Assembly (NCBI GenBank): GCA_051866775.1
Contig: JBJDXR010000041.1
Coordinates: 1-28,238, forward strand
DNA length: 28,238 nt
Direction: 5' to 3'
DNA from: RUG626 sp051866775
Lineage (GTDB): Bacteria; Bacillota; Clostridia; Oscillospirales; Oscillospiraceae
Positions within the stretch are counted from its first letter, which is position 1; every line of letters begins with the position of its first letter. Shown piece after piece: positions 9,095 to 16,016 of this stretch. The notes below the pieces were generated by a model. The model saw only the letters and a list, made by a program, of their open reading frames with translations, searched no databases and was not told the origin of the DNA. Made by a program: the position numbers and the translations under genes.

Positions 9095-9934
9095 CTACCG
9101 GTTCTCCATGCGGGCACGTTTTCTGTAGGCCGAGGGCGTCATCATCTCCCGCTTTAAAAAGATGCGGTTAAAATGGTTGACGCTGTTGTAGCCGCACTCC
9201 TCGCTGATTTTGGCTACAGTCATGTCCGTATTTTGAAGCAGCTCCCTTGCGCGCATCAGGCGCTGGCGCGTCAGATAGTCCTTCAGGGTGTAGCCGGTGA
9301 TCTCCTTAAAGCTGTGGCAGATATAGTATTTATTGAGAAAGTACTTTCCCTCCAGATCCTCCAGCACAACGTCCTCTTTATAGTTGTTGCAAATAAATCG
9401 TTGAATGTCAACCACCACGCTTGTAATATTTGACGTCTTTTGGATAGGAAAGGCCGCCTTCTTATAGCGGTACAGGGTGACAAAAAACAGATTCAGCATG
9501 GAGGCGACCGCCAGATTCTGGTATGCGGCCTGCTGCTGGTACTCCCGCAGGAGGTTTTCCAGCAGGCTCAGCAGTGCGGAGTACAGCGGCTCCTCCAGAG
9601 GCAGCACATGGGTAAAGCTGTCCGGCCGCTGAAAAAGGAGGGACAGCAGCGTGTCGTCCTGGATCACATTCATGCTGTACAGGTGGCGCATGGAGATGAC
9701 ATAGCGGCTGTAGGGATATTGGGTAACCTCTATATCGTGGTTCTCGAACCGGTTGATCACAAGCAGGCTGTGGGGCCTGACCTCGTAGTTTTTGGACTCT
9801 ATCGCAAGATTGGCACATCCATCCACAACAAAGATGATCTCATAGTGGTCGTGCATATGCTTGGGCGGATTCCAGCTCTTATTCTCCTGATAGTAGATCT
9901 CAAAGTCATGCTTAATAGTTGTATCAACAATCAC
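9095..9934 (-). CDS. AraC-family transcriptional regulator
   Basis: A DNA-binding regulator of 279 residues. The N-terminal half looks like the cupin sensor of AraC proteins: KHMHDHYEIIFVVDG near residues 25-40, then HSLLVINRFENHDI. The C-terminal 100 residues carry two helix-turn-helix units: KYFLNKYYICHSFKEITG, and later MTVAKISEECGYNSVNHFNR followed by FLKREMMTPSAYRK. A longer in-frame GTG exists at 9967, but the GTG at 9934 has AGGAGG nine bases upstream and is preferred. The gene is divergent from the dehydratase-dehydrogenase-lactonase operon starting at 10174, the usual arrangement for a local activator, so it probably senses that pathway's substrate or an intermediate. The ligand cannot be read from sequence. 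Confidence 0.88.
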   Translation of the reverse strand: MIVDTTIKHDFEIYYQENKSWNPPKHMHDHYEIIFVVDGCANLAIESKNYEVRPHSLLVINRFENHDIEVTQYPYSRYVISMRHLYSMNVIQDDTLLSLLFQRPDSFTHVLPLEEPLYSALLSLLENLLREYQQQAAYQNLAVASMLNLFFVTLYRYKKAAFPIQKTSNITSVVVDIQRFICNNYKEDVVLEDLEGKYFLNKYYICHSFKEITGYTLKDYLTRQRLMRARELLQNTDMTVAKISEECGYNSVNHFNRIFLKREMMTPSAYRKRARMENR

Positions 9935-9967
9935 TACGCGACGCCTCCTGCCGTTATTTCCACCCAC

Positions 9968-10118
9968 ACCGGCAGAGCCGGTCTTTACTTTGCATTTCTT
10001 GCGCTTTATTATAAAACAAGCCTGCCGAAAAAGAAAGAAAAAGCAAATCGAACAGCAAGAAAGATCAATAAAATGACAATCTACTGTGTTGCATTGAGCG
10101 CGCCGGCGTTTTTATAAT
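9968..10118. promoter_or_regulatory. divergent control region of the catabolic unit
   Basis: For the plus-strand operon, TTGCAT (10089-10094) and TATAAT (10113-10118) are separated by 18 bases. For the minus-strand regulator, a perfect TATAAT reads at 10013-10008 with no clear -35. A perfect 6-bp dyad, ACCGGC-AGA-GCCGGT (9968-9982), sits in the regulator's leader and could be an operator or leader hairpin. The operon start has AAAGGAGTGAG (10158-10168) before ATG 10174. Promoter assignments are by consensus only. Confidence 0.6.
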
Positions 10119-10173
10119 AATTATATAATTTCCCGCATAAGTGTCCTACTTTATTTTAAAGGAGTGAGCTATA

Positions 10174-11349
10174 ATGAAAATAACCGACATCAAAACATAC
10201 GCTTTTTTATACCACAGAAAAGACGCCATGATGGACTCCTTCTGCATGACCTCCCAGCGCGGATTTCTCCTGGTGGCCGTGGAGACGGACTGCGGCATCG
10301 TTGGCTACGGAGAGGCCTCCAGCTACGGCGGCAGCCTTCCGGCCTGCCGGGCCCTGATTGAAAACGAGCTGAGGCCCCAACTCATCGGTGAGGATCCCCT
10401 CCTGCGTGAGCGGCTCTGGCTGAAGATGTTTAAGAAGAGCTACCAGCACGGCCGGGGCGGCGTGGCCGTAGGAGCCCTCGGCGGGATTGACATCGCCCTT
10501 TGGGATATTGCCGGAAAGGCCGCAGGCCTTCCGGTCTACAAGCTCCTCGGCGGCTTTGACAGCAAGGTCAAGGTCTACGCCAGCTGCGGATTCTATAAAG
10601 AGGGTAAAGGCCTCGAACAGCTGGCCCGGGAAATGGAGCAGCAGGTGGAGAAGGGCTTCAAGGCCGTCAAGATGAAGATTGGCCGCCTCCCCCGGATCTC
10701 CGCCAGCGCTCTGCGGGTGATGCCCGGAGGGGACAAATGCTGCGTCACCTTTGAGGAGGATATGGAGCGGGTGCAGGCCGTGCGGAAGGCAGTGGGTCCC
10801 GACATTGACGTGCTCGTGGACGCCAACAACTCCTGGGACCTGGCCTACGCCAGGCGCTACGCCGCGGAGCTGGAGAAGCTGAACATATACCTGCTGGAGG
10901 AGCCCATGCCCACTGAGGATGTGGAGGGACACGTGACTCTCAACCGCCTGACCTCCATCCCCGTTGCCGGCTTTGAGACAGCCTATACCATCTATGAGTT
11001 CAAGCGCTTTATTGACCGGCGCGCCGTGGACATCGTCCAGCCTGACGCCGTTTGGAGCGGCGGCATTACGGAGTGCAGAAAGATCGCTGACTACGCCAAC
11101 GCCAACCACGTGAAGGCCGTGTTCCACAGCTTCTCCAGTGCCTACTGCCTCGCTGCGAACCTGCATCTGGCGGCAGCGGTGCCGAACGCTGACATGGTGG
11201 AGTTTGACGTGACGGACAATCCCCTCCGCAGCGATATTCTCACCTGCCCGTTTACAGTAAACCAGGATGGCTATGTGGAGCTGTCCGACAAACCCGGCCT
11301 CGGCATTGATATCGACTGGAGCAAGGCGGAGAAATACCTTGTAGAATAA
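10174..11349 (+). CDS. enolase-superfamily (mandelate racemase subgroup) acid-sugar dehydratase
   Basis: A 391-residue member of the mandelate racemase/muconate lactonizing group. The active-site set of the racemase subgroup is complete: KMK at 166-168 (base), metal ligands D216 (in VDANNSW), E242/E243 (LLEEPMP) and E268 (AGFETA), the Asp-His dyad D291 (QPDAVWSGG) and H318 (VFHSFS), and E343 (MVEFDV). Proteins with this set usually remove water from an aldonate to give a 2-keto-3-deoxy acid, using Mg2+. Some are racemases. An extra segment of roughly 20 residues lies between the KxK motif and the first metal ligand (around residues 172-190). It is the first gene of a three-gene operon with a dehydrogenase and a lactonase, which favours dehydration of a lactone-derived sugar acid. 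The substrate is not assignable from sequence. Ile codons are mostly ATC/ATT, unlike flanking genes that use many ATA codons. Confidence 0.88.
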   Translation: MKITDIKTYAFLYHRKDAMMDSFCMTSQRGFLLVAVETDCGIVGYGEASSYGGSLPACRALIENELRPQLIGEDPLLRERLWLKMFKKSYQHGRGGVAVGALGGIDIALWDIAGKAAGLPVYKLLGGFDSKVKVYASCGFYKEGKGLEQLAREMEQQVEKGFKAVKMKIGRLPRISASALRVMPGGDKCCVTFEEDMERVQAVRKAVGPDIDVLVDANNSWDLAYARRYAAELEKLNIYLLEEPMPTEDVEGHVTLNRLTSIPVAGFETAYTIYEFKRFIDRRAVDIVQPDAVWSGGITECRKIADYANANHVKAVFHSFSSAYCLAANLHLAAAVPNADMVEFDVTDNPLRSDILTCPFTVNQDGYVELSDKPGLGIDIDWSKAEKYLVE

Positions 11350-11399
11350 ACCGCAGCCGGGAAAACCGTGCTTAAAAGCTTTTTACAGGAGGACTGAAT

Positions 11400-12464
11400 A
11401 TGAAAAGCGCCGTATATTATGGAAGAAGAGACGTCCGGCTTTGTGAAAGTCCGGAACCTGAGATCAGAGAGCCCAACAGCGTGAAAATCAAGGTGGAGTG
11501 CTGCGGCATCTGCGGAAGCGACCTGGAGGAGTATTATTACGGCCCCGTCGTAGTGCCCACCTCCACACACCCCCTGACAGGGCGGCAGCTGCCGCTCATC
11601 CTGGGGCATGAGTTTTCCGGTACGGTGGTCGGGACAGGCGATAATGTCACAAAAGTAAAGGCCGGTGACAAGGTGGTCGTTAACCCCGTCCTCGGCTGCG
11701 GAAGCTGCTACTGGTGCAGGAAGGGAGTTCCCTGCCTGTGTGAGGAGATGGCCTGTATCGGTCTTCAAAGCGACGGAGCCTTCGCTGAGTACGCGGTCAT
11801 CCCCGAGGATAACTGCATGCTCCTGCCGGAGGGAACCCCTATGGACACGATCACCCTGATTGAGCCATGCGCCACGGCCATCCGCAATGTCAGACGCGGC
11901 CAGGTTAAGCTGGGTGACAACGTCCTCGTCATCGGCGCCGGGACAGTGGGCCTTCTCACAATTCAGGCAGCACGCCTGTCCGGAGCGGACAAGGTCATCG
12001 CTGTTGAGCCGAATCCCTTTAGGTCCCGAACCGCCCTTAAGCTGGGTGCAGACGCCGTCTTTGAGCCGGATTGCTCCAACCTTAAGGAGGAGCTGCGCCG
12101 GGTGACCGGCGGCATCGGGGTCAACGTGGTTATCGAGTGCACGGGAAAGAGCGACTCTCCGGTGCTGGCCCTGGAGGCTGTGGAGAAGGGCGGAAACATT
12201 GTGCTTGTGGGCATCTGCCCCGAGCCCAGCCCCCTTCTCACCCGGAACATCGCCAGGGCGGAGATCAACCTGTTCGGCGTTCACGGCTATGTGAAGGACG
12301 ACCTGCGGGACGCCGTGAGGCTCATCTCCAGCGGCCGCATCGACGCGGCGCCCCTTGTTACGGACCGCATCTCCCTTGACAACATTGTGGATCAGGGCTT
12401 TGAACAGCTGGGCCCCAACGGTAAGGAAAACATTAAAATCATCGTAAACATCCGGGAAAACTGA
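11400..12464 (+). CDS. zinc-dependent medium-chain alcohol/polyol dehydrogenase
   Basis: A 354-residue NAD(P)-dependent dehydrogenase of the medium-chain (threonine/sorbitol/butanediol dehydrogenase) type. Catalytic zinc residues are C38 (GICGSD) and H70-E71 (LGHEFSG). A structural zinc site is formed by C100, C103, C106 and C114. A Rossmann motif VIGAGTVGLL lies near residues 176-185. The segment STHPLTGRQLPLILGHEFSG resembles 2,3-butanediol dehydrogenases, so that reaction is an alternative. The operon context, with a lactonase and an acid-sugar dehydratase, favours oxidation of a polyol or of a sugar hemiacetal to a lactone. The ATG at 11400 follows TTTTTACAGGAGGACTGAAT (AGGAGG). It starts 50 bases after the dehydratase and ends 14 bases before the lactonase. 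Confidence 0.9.
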   Translation: MKSAVYYGRRDVRLCESPEPEIREPNSVKIKVECCGICGSDLEEYYYGPVVVPTSTHPLTGRQLPLILGHEFSGTVVGTGDNVTKVKAGDKVVVNPVLGCGSCYWCRKGVPCLCEEMACIGLQSDGAFAEYAVIPEDNCMLLPEGTPMDTITLIEPCATAIRNVRRGQVKLGDNVLVIGAGTVGLLTIQAARLSGADKVIAVEPNPFRSRTALKLGADAVFEPDCSNLKEELRRVTGGIGVNVVIECTGKSDSPVLALEAVEKGGNIVLVGICPEPSPLLTRNIARAEINLFGVHGYVKDDLRDAVRLISSGRIDAAPLVTDRISLDNIVDQGFEQLGPNGKENIKIIVNIREN

Positions 12465-12478
12465 GAGGAGGCCCCATT

Positions 12479-13219
12479 ATGTACAATCTGACCGTCCTTT
12501 ACTGCGGCAGCATAACCGCGGATGAGAGCTTTCACTTCTACGGCCACCCCATCGGGAACCTGATTGATTCGCCCTCCTACTACTACCTTCTGGAGAACAA
12601 TGAGGGGAAGCTGCTGGTGGACACCGGCTTTGACTCTCCGGAGATCGTGAAGGAGCACATCGGCATGACCTGCACCGCCCTGATGCCCATGCCCGAGATT
12701 CTGCGGGCGGCCGGGACGTCCCCAGAGGAGATCCGGGCAGTCATCTTTACGCACCTCCACTGGGACCACATCGGCAACATCGGAGCCTTCCCCAACGCCA
12801 CTTTCTACTGCCAGCGTGAGGAGCTCCGTTGGGCCCTCAATCCGCCGGCTTGGGCAGGCGGCTACAGCCGTTATCTGGCTGCCGGTCTCAACGCTGTAGC
12901 CGATCGGTTCATCCCCATTGACGGGGATGCCGAGCCCCTTTTCGGGATCCGAGTCATAAAGGTTGGCGGCCACTCCTACGGCAGCCAGGCCGTCATTGTT
13001 GAGACGCCGAACGGGCGCGTGGCCCTGCCGGGGGACAATATCGCCCGGTACAGGAATCTTGAGGAGGATATCCCCGCCGGACTGATCGCCGATCTGAACG
13101 ACGCGTACGCCGCCCTGGATAAGGTGCGCGTGAGCGCCGACATCATCCTCCCCTCCCACGACTGGCTGGTGCTGGACCGCTATCAGCCCATAGTAAACGC
13201 CCCGAACAGCCGAAGCTGA
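12479..13219 (+). CDS. metallo-beta-lactamase-fold hydrolase, probable lactonase
   Basis: A 246-residue metallo-hydrolase of the AiiA-like lactonase branch. The dinuclear zinc site is complete: HLHWDH at 92-97 (H92, H94, D96, H97), H165 in GGHSYGSQ, D186 in LPGDN, and H227 in PSHDW. Family members open N-acyl homoserine lactones or other lactones. No signal peptide is seen, so it acts in the cytoplasm. It is the last gene of the operon, 14 bases after the dehydrogenase, with a GAGAGGAGG ribosome binding site. Between a dehydrogenase and an aldonate dehydratase, hydrolysis of a sugar lactone is more plausible than quorum quenching. In comparable sugar pathways this step is usually done by SMP-30-type or other unrelated lactonases. 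The specificity is inferred from context. Confidence 0.85.
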   Translation: MYNLTVLYCGSITADESFHFYGHPIGNLIDSPSYYYLLENNEGKLLVDTGFDSPEIVKEHIGMTCTALMPMPEILRAAGTSPEEIRAVIFTHLHWDHIGNIGAFPNATFYCQREELRWALNPPAWAGGYSRYLAAGLNAVADRFIPIDGDAEPLFGIRVIKVGGHSYGSQAVIVETPNGRVALPGDNIARYRNLEEDIPAGLIADLNDAYAALDKVRVSADIILPSHDWLVLDRYQPIVNAPNSRS

Positions 13220-13238
13220 CAAATAAACACCAAACTCT

Positions 13239-13282
13239 ATGGCGGTGTAAAGAGGTCGACACCTCTTTACACCGCCATTTTT
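13239..13282 (+). terminator. strong terminator of the catabolic operon
   Basis: An 18-bp perfect stem (arms 13239-13256 and 13261-13278, core GGCGGTGTAAAGAGGT) with a CGAC loop, followed by TTTTT. It closes the dehydratase-dehydrogenase-lactonase transcript and marks the edge of the AT-rich islet. Confidence 0.92.
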
Positions 13283-13331
13283 ATCTCTCCTTATAATATC
13301 CTGGCCTGCTTTCAAATGCGCCGCTTGAAAG

Positions 13332-13889
13332 CTATATGCGGACCCGGTCGATCCCAAACCGGGGTGTATTTTCAACACTCCAGCTTGCTACTTGGCACAG
13401 ATCTTTCACAAGCTCTTCATCTATCTGCCCGGTTGCACATATATATTCGTGTGAAAGCGTACCCAAAAACATACTTTTTCCGCGCCAAAAACAGAGGTCT
13501 TCAAGAACGCTCGCGTGCTTAACCGTTTTTCCGATTGTGTCAATTTTTGCCTTGGGCACTTTTTTTCTGTTAATTAAAAAAATATCCTGATAATAATCAT
13601 TTAAAATACTTAACGTATCGTCGTTTGCCTTATATATTGTCTGTACGATGCGCTGATAGATATGAGGATACCCAAACCACATTTTCGGTTCCAATGTCTT
13701 ATCAATATATTTATTGAGCATTTTATTGAGCATTGTCTCGACGGTATTGGGAACAGTACCCTCTGTCACGGTTTTTGACAACGAAAAAAACTCGGCACGG
13801 GAAAAGCATATATAAAGAAAACGCGAAAAATTTTCGTTCTCTATACCTCCGCAAAGGTTTTTAATGTCATTATTCAGAATTAAAATCAT
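13332..13889 (-). CDS. unrecognised cytoplasmic protein in the AT-rich islet
   Basis: About 185 residues with no signal peptide or membrane segment and no domain I recognise. The protein is helical-looking and Lys/Asp-rich, with aromatic patches (MWFGYPHIYQRIVQTIY, LEDLCFWRGKSMFLG). I prefer the ATG at 13889 because GAGG lies nine bases upstream. An in-frame ATG at 13928 would give 198 residues and overlap the end of the preceding reading frame by seven bases (ATGGTAA), but it has no ribosome binding site at proper spacing. It lies directly downstream of the broken secreted protein on the same strand. A secreted effector followed by a cytoplasmic partner is the layout of toxin-immunity pairs, so an immunity-like role is possible but unproven. 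Base composition is visibly more AT-rich than the operon on its left. Confidence 0.6.
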   Translation of the reverse strand: MILILNNDIKNLCGGIENENFSRFLYICFSRAEFFSLSKTVTEGTVPNTVETMLNKMLNKYIDKTLEPKMWFGYPHIYQRIVQTIYKANDDTLSILNDYYQDIFLINRKKVPKAKIDTIGKTVKHASVLEDLCFWRGKSMFLGTLSHEYICATGQIDEELVKDLCQVASWSVENTPRFGIDRVRI

Positions 13890-13921
13890 TAAAATCCGCC
13901 TCAAATCTGTTTTCAAACTAT

Positions 13922-14578
13922 TTACCATGCATGAGTATTGGATTTTACTCCAGCTCTTTTAAAATGATAATGTGGAAGATAGTTGTTTAAATGTTCATCA
14001 TTATGAGGATCATGATGTATAGCACCAGAAGTCTGACATAGGCTTATTGAGATAGCATAAATATCTCCTGCAACTAAAGGTCCATCAGCAAGCGCTGCAA
14101 TAATACCGCTGGAGAGCATGTTCAAAGCCTCTTGAACTTGCGATGGCAACCCCAAAGCCGATAATCATTACCTATAATTTTCGCAGAATTGCTTACGGAA
14201 CTGGATGAGTAAATTGATAATATTGATTATTATCTAAACTCTTACCAATATATCTTTTATGATAAACACTTAGCTCTTCATTCGACGCTATAACAGCGTT
14301 GAAAATTGATTTTGCCGTCTGCGACATATTATTATATGCCAATATAATTGATTCATCCGCCGACAAACTACAATCAACTGTAAGACTTGTCGTAGGATTT
14401 TTTCATCAACATCCATATTTGATGCAAATACCGAGGAGGGTATATTAAACAAGCAAATATAAATTACCCAAATTGTGCACAAAACTTTTTTAATATTTTT
14501 TTCCTTTCGTGTCCTGTTGACATTTGCATGTCGTACGTTGGCTTTTTTGACTGATTCTTGAAAGTATTTTCTCTTCAC
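13922..14578 (-). pseudogene. frameshifted secreted protein with histidine-rich C-terminus
   Basis: Read by hand on the minus strand, four pieces in shifting frames join into one plausible protein of about 220 residues. Piece 1 (GTG at 14578) has a basic N-terminus and a signal-like stretch (VLCTIWVIYICLFNIPSSVFA). It runs into A6 at 14403-14398; one more A would continue the frame as KNPTTSLTVDCSLSADE. Piece 2 stops at 14193; a one-base shift near CC continues as SSVSNSAKIIGNDYRLWG. A further one-base shift in GGGG at about 14150 gives LPSQVQEALNMLSSG. The end reads IHHDPHNDEHLNNYLPHYHF then THAW, stop at 13922. All three shifts look like one-base losses in short runs, so decay and sequencing error are both possible. 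I do not recognise the family. Histidine-rich ends of this style occur in some secreted toxins. Confidence 0.6.
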
Positions 14579-14664
14579 CTTACCCTATCAGAACCGTTCC
14601 CCCGTTTCTCATCTATGTATATAATATATTATATAATCTATTTATTTGCCAATAGCAACCATTG

Positions 14665-14729
14665 TTGACAAGCACTATTATTGTGATAAACTATATTTAT
14701 AGAATCGATTCTATAAACTTGGAAGGTAG
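14665..14729 (+). promoter_or_regulatory. PadR promoter with a 22-bp perfect palindrome
   Basis: The -35 box is TTGACA (14665-14670) and the -10 box TAAACT (14687-14692), 16 bases apart. A perfect 22-bp palindrome covers 14696-14717, half-site TTTATAGAATC and its exact complement. It lies just after the -10 box over the likely transcription start, the position of a repressor operator. The ribosome binding site GGAAGG follows. The adjacent PadR protein is the obvious candidate ligand (autoregulation inferred). Confidence 0.75.
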
Positions 14730-14735
14730 GTTGCC

Positions 14736-15131
14736 ATGCCAGCAAAAAATACAAGCGGTACTCCTATGGGCATCAGAGAGTCTTTAAAAAAAGCAACAAC
14801 TGAAATGTTGGTGCTGTTCCTTCTGCGTCAAAAGCCCATGTACACCTATGAGATGATGACAACTGTGGAGCGTATCAGTGAGGGGCAGATCGCCTTTAAC
14901 ACGCTCTATCAGGCCATTTATCGCCTTCAGGGCTTTAACTATATCGAGGAAAGCAGCAAGGTTTTATCTGACAGCAACAGGGTCAGGATATTTTATTTAA
15001 TTACGGAGCCAGGGCAGAAATACCTTGATGAGCTTATAGCGGGATATCACACCATGGTCGATACGATCAACAGCATACTTTCTCTCGATGGTAAGATCGT
15101 GGGGCAGGAAGATATCGGAGAGAGAGCTTAA
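14736..15131 (+). CDS. PadR-family transcriptional repressor
   Basis: A 131-residue winged-helix regulator. The PadR pattern is clear: TTEMLVLFLLRQKPMYTYEMM for the first helices, FNTLYQAIYRLQGFNYIEES for the recognition helix and start of the wing, RIFYLITEPGQKYLDEL for the wing strand, and a C-terminal dimerising helix (YHTMVDTINSILSLDG). The ATG at 14736 follows TTGGAAGGTAGGTTGCC. PadR genes are usually followed by the membrane protein or transporter they control. Here the gene is alone and ends in a terminator 70 bases later. Its targets are therefore itself, through the palindrome at 14696-14717, or genes elsewhere. The divergent promoter of the broken secreted gene is also close enough to be affected. 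Confidence 0.88.
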   Translation: MPAKNTSGTPMGIRESLKKATTEMLVLFLLRQKPMYTYEMMTTVERISEGQIAFNTLYQAIYRLQGFNYIEESSKVLSDSNRVRIFYLITEPGQKYLDELIAGYHTMVDTINSILSLDGKIVGQEDIGERA

Positions 15132-15201
15132 CGGGTTTACAGGCAGATTGAAAAGCTCCTGAAAGCCCTTAGGTCAGCGCCGCGCAGCAGAAGCTATAGA
15201 C

Positions 15202-15229
15202 TGAGGCAGGGACGAATGTCCCTGCCTCA
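15202..15229 (+). terminator. terminator after padR
   Basis: A perfect 12-bp stem, TGAGGCAGGGAC at 15202-15213 and its complement at 15218-15229, with a GAAT loop, followed by TATTTTATTAT. It lies between convergent padR and spoIIR and may serve both. Confidence 0.85.
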
Positions 15230-15297
15230 TATTTTATTATCCCTGGCTCTTTACTTTTAATCCGCAATGGTCTGAAGGAAGGCCGTCACGCCTCCTC

Positions 15298-15903
15298 TCA
15301 TTCAAAAACCGATCTGAGTTTTCCCAAAAGCTCCATTATCTTAAATTTTATCACATATCCCTCATTTTCCTCGGTTATCAGCGAGACCTCATCCCCAGTG
15401 AGGCCCACGGCGGAGGCTACCGCCTCATCCATTGACGCCGCCGAGCAGACCGGCGGGAACACGACGCACCACCAGTTATGTCCCGCTCCCTCGCCTATGA
15501 CAATGCGCAGTGAGCAATAGACGCCCGCCGGCAGTGAGAAGGTGTCGTACTCCGTCGTTGGAAAGCTCTCCTCACATATTGCTGCCGTTACGGAATAGTT
15601 GTATCCCTGCTCGCGCACGGTCGTCTCCGCTGCCTGAATGAGTTTGTCTAAATTCTCCTCAATTATCTGTTCTGCTTCTTCCCGCGTATTTACGCCGGCA
15701 AGCTCTGTCTCCAGCTCAGAGAGTATCGTATCCCTGACCATGAGCTTCAGTTCCTGATCGGCATCCGTATCGGAATTTGCAACCACGTGCAGACGTATGA
15801 GCTTCTCCGAAAGCTCCCCCGCCTCACGGCCTATGACGGCGCCGCTCAGGACGGCGGCGATGACCGCAATAATTAAAGCGATTTCCCAAATCTTAAGCTT
15901 CAT
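15298..15903 (-). CDS. spoIIR: stage II sporulation protein R
   Basis: A secreted signalling protein made in the forespore. In Bacillus subtilis it triggers SpoIIGA to process pro-sigma-E in the mother cell. At 201 residues it is near the family length. It has an N-terminal hydrophobic segment (IALIIAVIAAVLSGAVIG, residues 8-25) that acts as signal or anchor, then the family hallmarks KLIRLHVVANSDTDADQELK, RDTILSEL, and FSLPAGVYCSLRIVIGEGAG followed by HNWWCVVFPP. The C-terminus KFKIMELLGKLR also fits. The ATG at 15903 has GAGG about a dozen bases upstream. It is a single gene, separated from ispE upstream by a terminator. Its presence is strong evidence for an endospore former. Confidence 0.95.
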   Translation of the reverse strand: MKLKIWEIALIIAVIAAVLSGAVIGREAGELSEKLIRLHVVANSDTDADQELKLMVRDTILSELETELAGVNTREEAEQIIEENLDKLIQAAETTVREQGYNYSVTAAICEESFPTTEYDTFSLPAGVYCSLRIVIGEGAGHNWWCVVFPPVCSAASMDEAVASAVGLTGDEVSLITEENEGYVIKFKIMELLGKLRSVFE

Positions 15904-15949
15904 TCAAAAGTAGTCCTCATCAATAAATAGTAAGCTCCATAGTATCATC

Positions 15950-16002
15950 AAAAAAGCGGACGGTAATATGTAACTTCTTACATATCATCGTCCGCTTTTT
16001 TT
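15950..16002 (-). terminator. long terminator hairpin after ispE
   Basis: The outer stem GCGGACG/CGTCCGC (15956-15962 and 15989-15995) is bordered by A6 and T7. Inside it is a second perfect stem ATATGTAA/TTACATAT (15966-15973 and 15978-15985). It reads as a terminator on both strands. In context it ends the lrp-aminotransferase-apgM-ispE transcript before spoIIR. Confidence 0.88.
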
Positions 16003-16016
16003 AATATTATACAATT

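Noticed and set aside
8905..9117. Minus-strand 70-residue reading frame after the AraC-type gene
   Set aside because: It overlaps the regulator's end in another frame, spans no ribosome binding site and resembles no protein family.
9440..10117. 225-residue plus-strand reading frame over the AraC-type gene
   Set aside because: It is antisense to a regulator with clear helix-turn-helix motifs and runs into the divergent promoter region; no domain is recognisable.
12479..13219. Quorum-quenching acyl-homoserine lactonase
   Set aside because: The fold and metal ligands fit, but the operon with a sugar-acid dehydratase and a polyol dehydrogenase makes a sugar lactone a better substrate; kept only as an alternative.
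10207..13378. Long minus-strand reading frames (10207-11166, 11271-12284, 12392-13378) opposite the catabolic operon
   Set aside because: They lie antisense to three genes with complete catalytic motifs, have no ribosome binding sites or known domains, and arise from the GC-rich third codon positions of the real genes.
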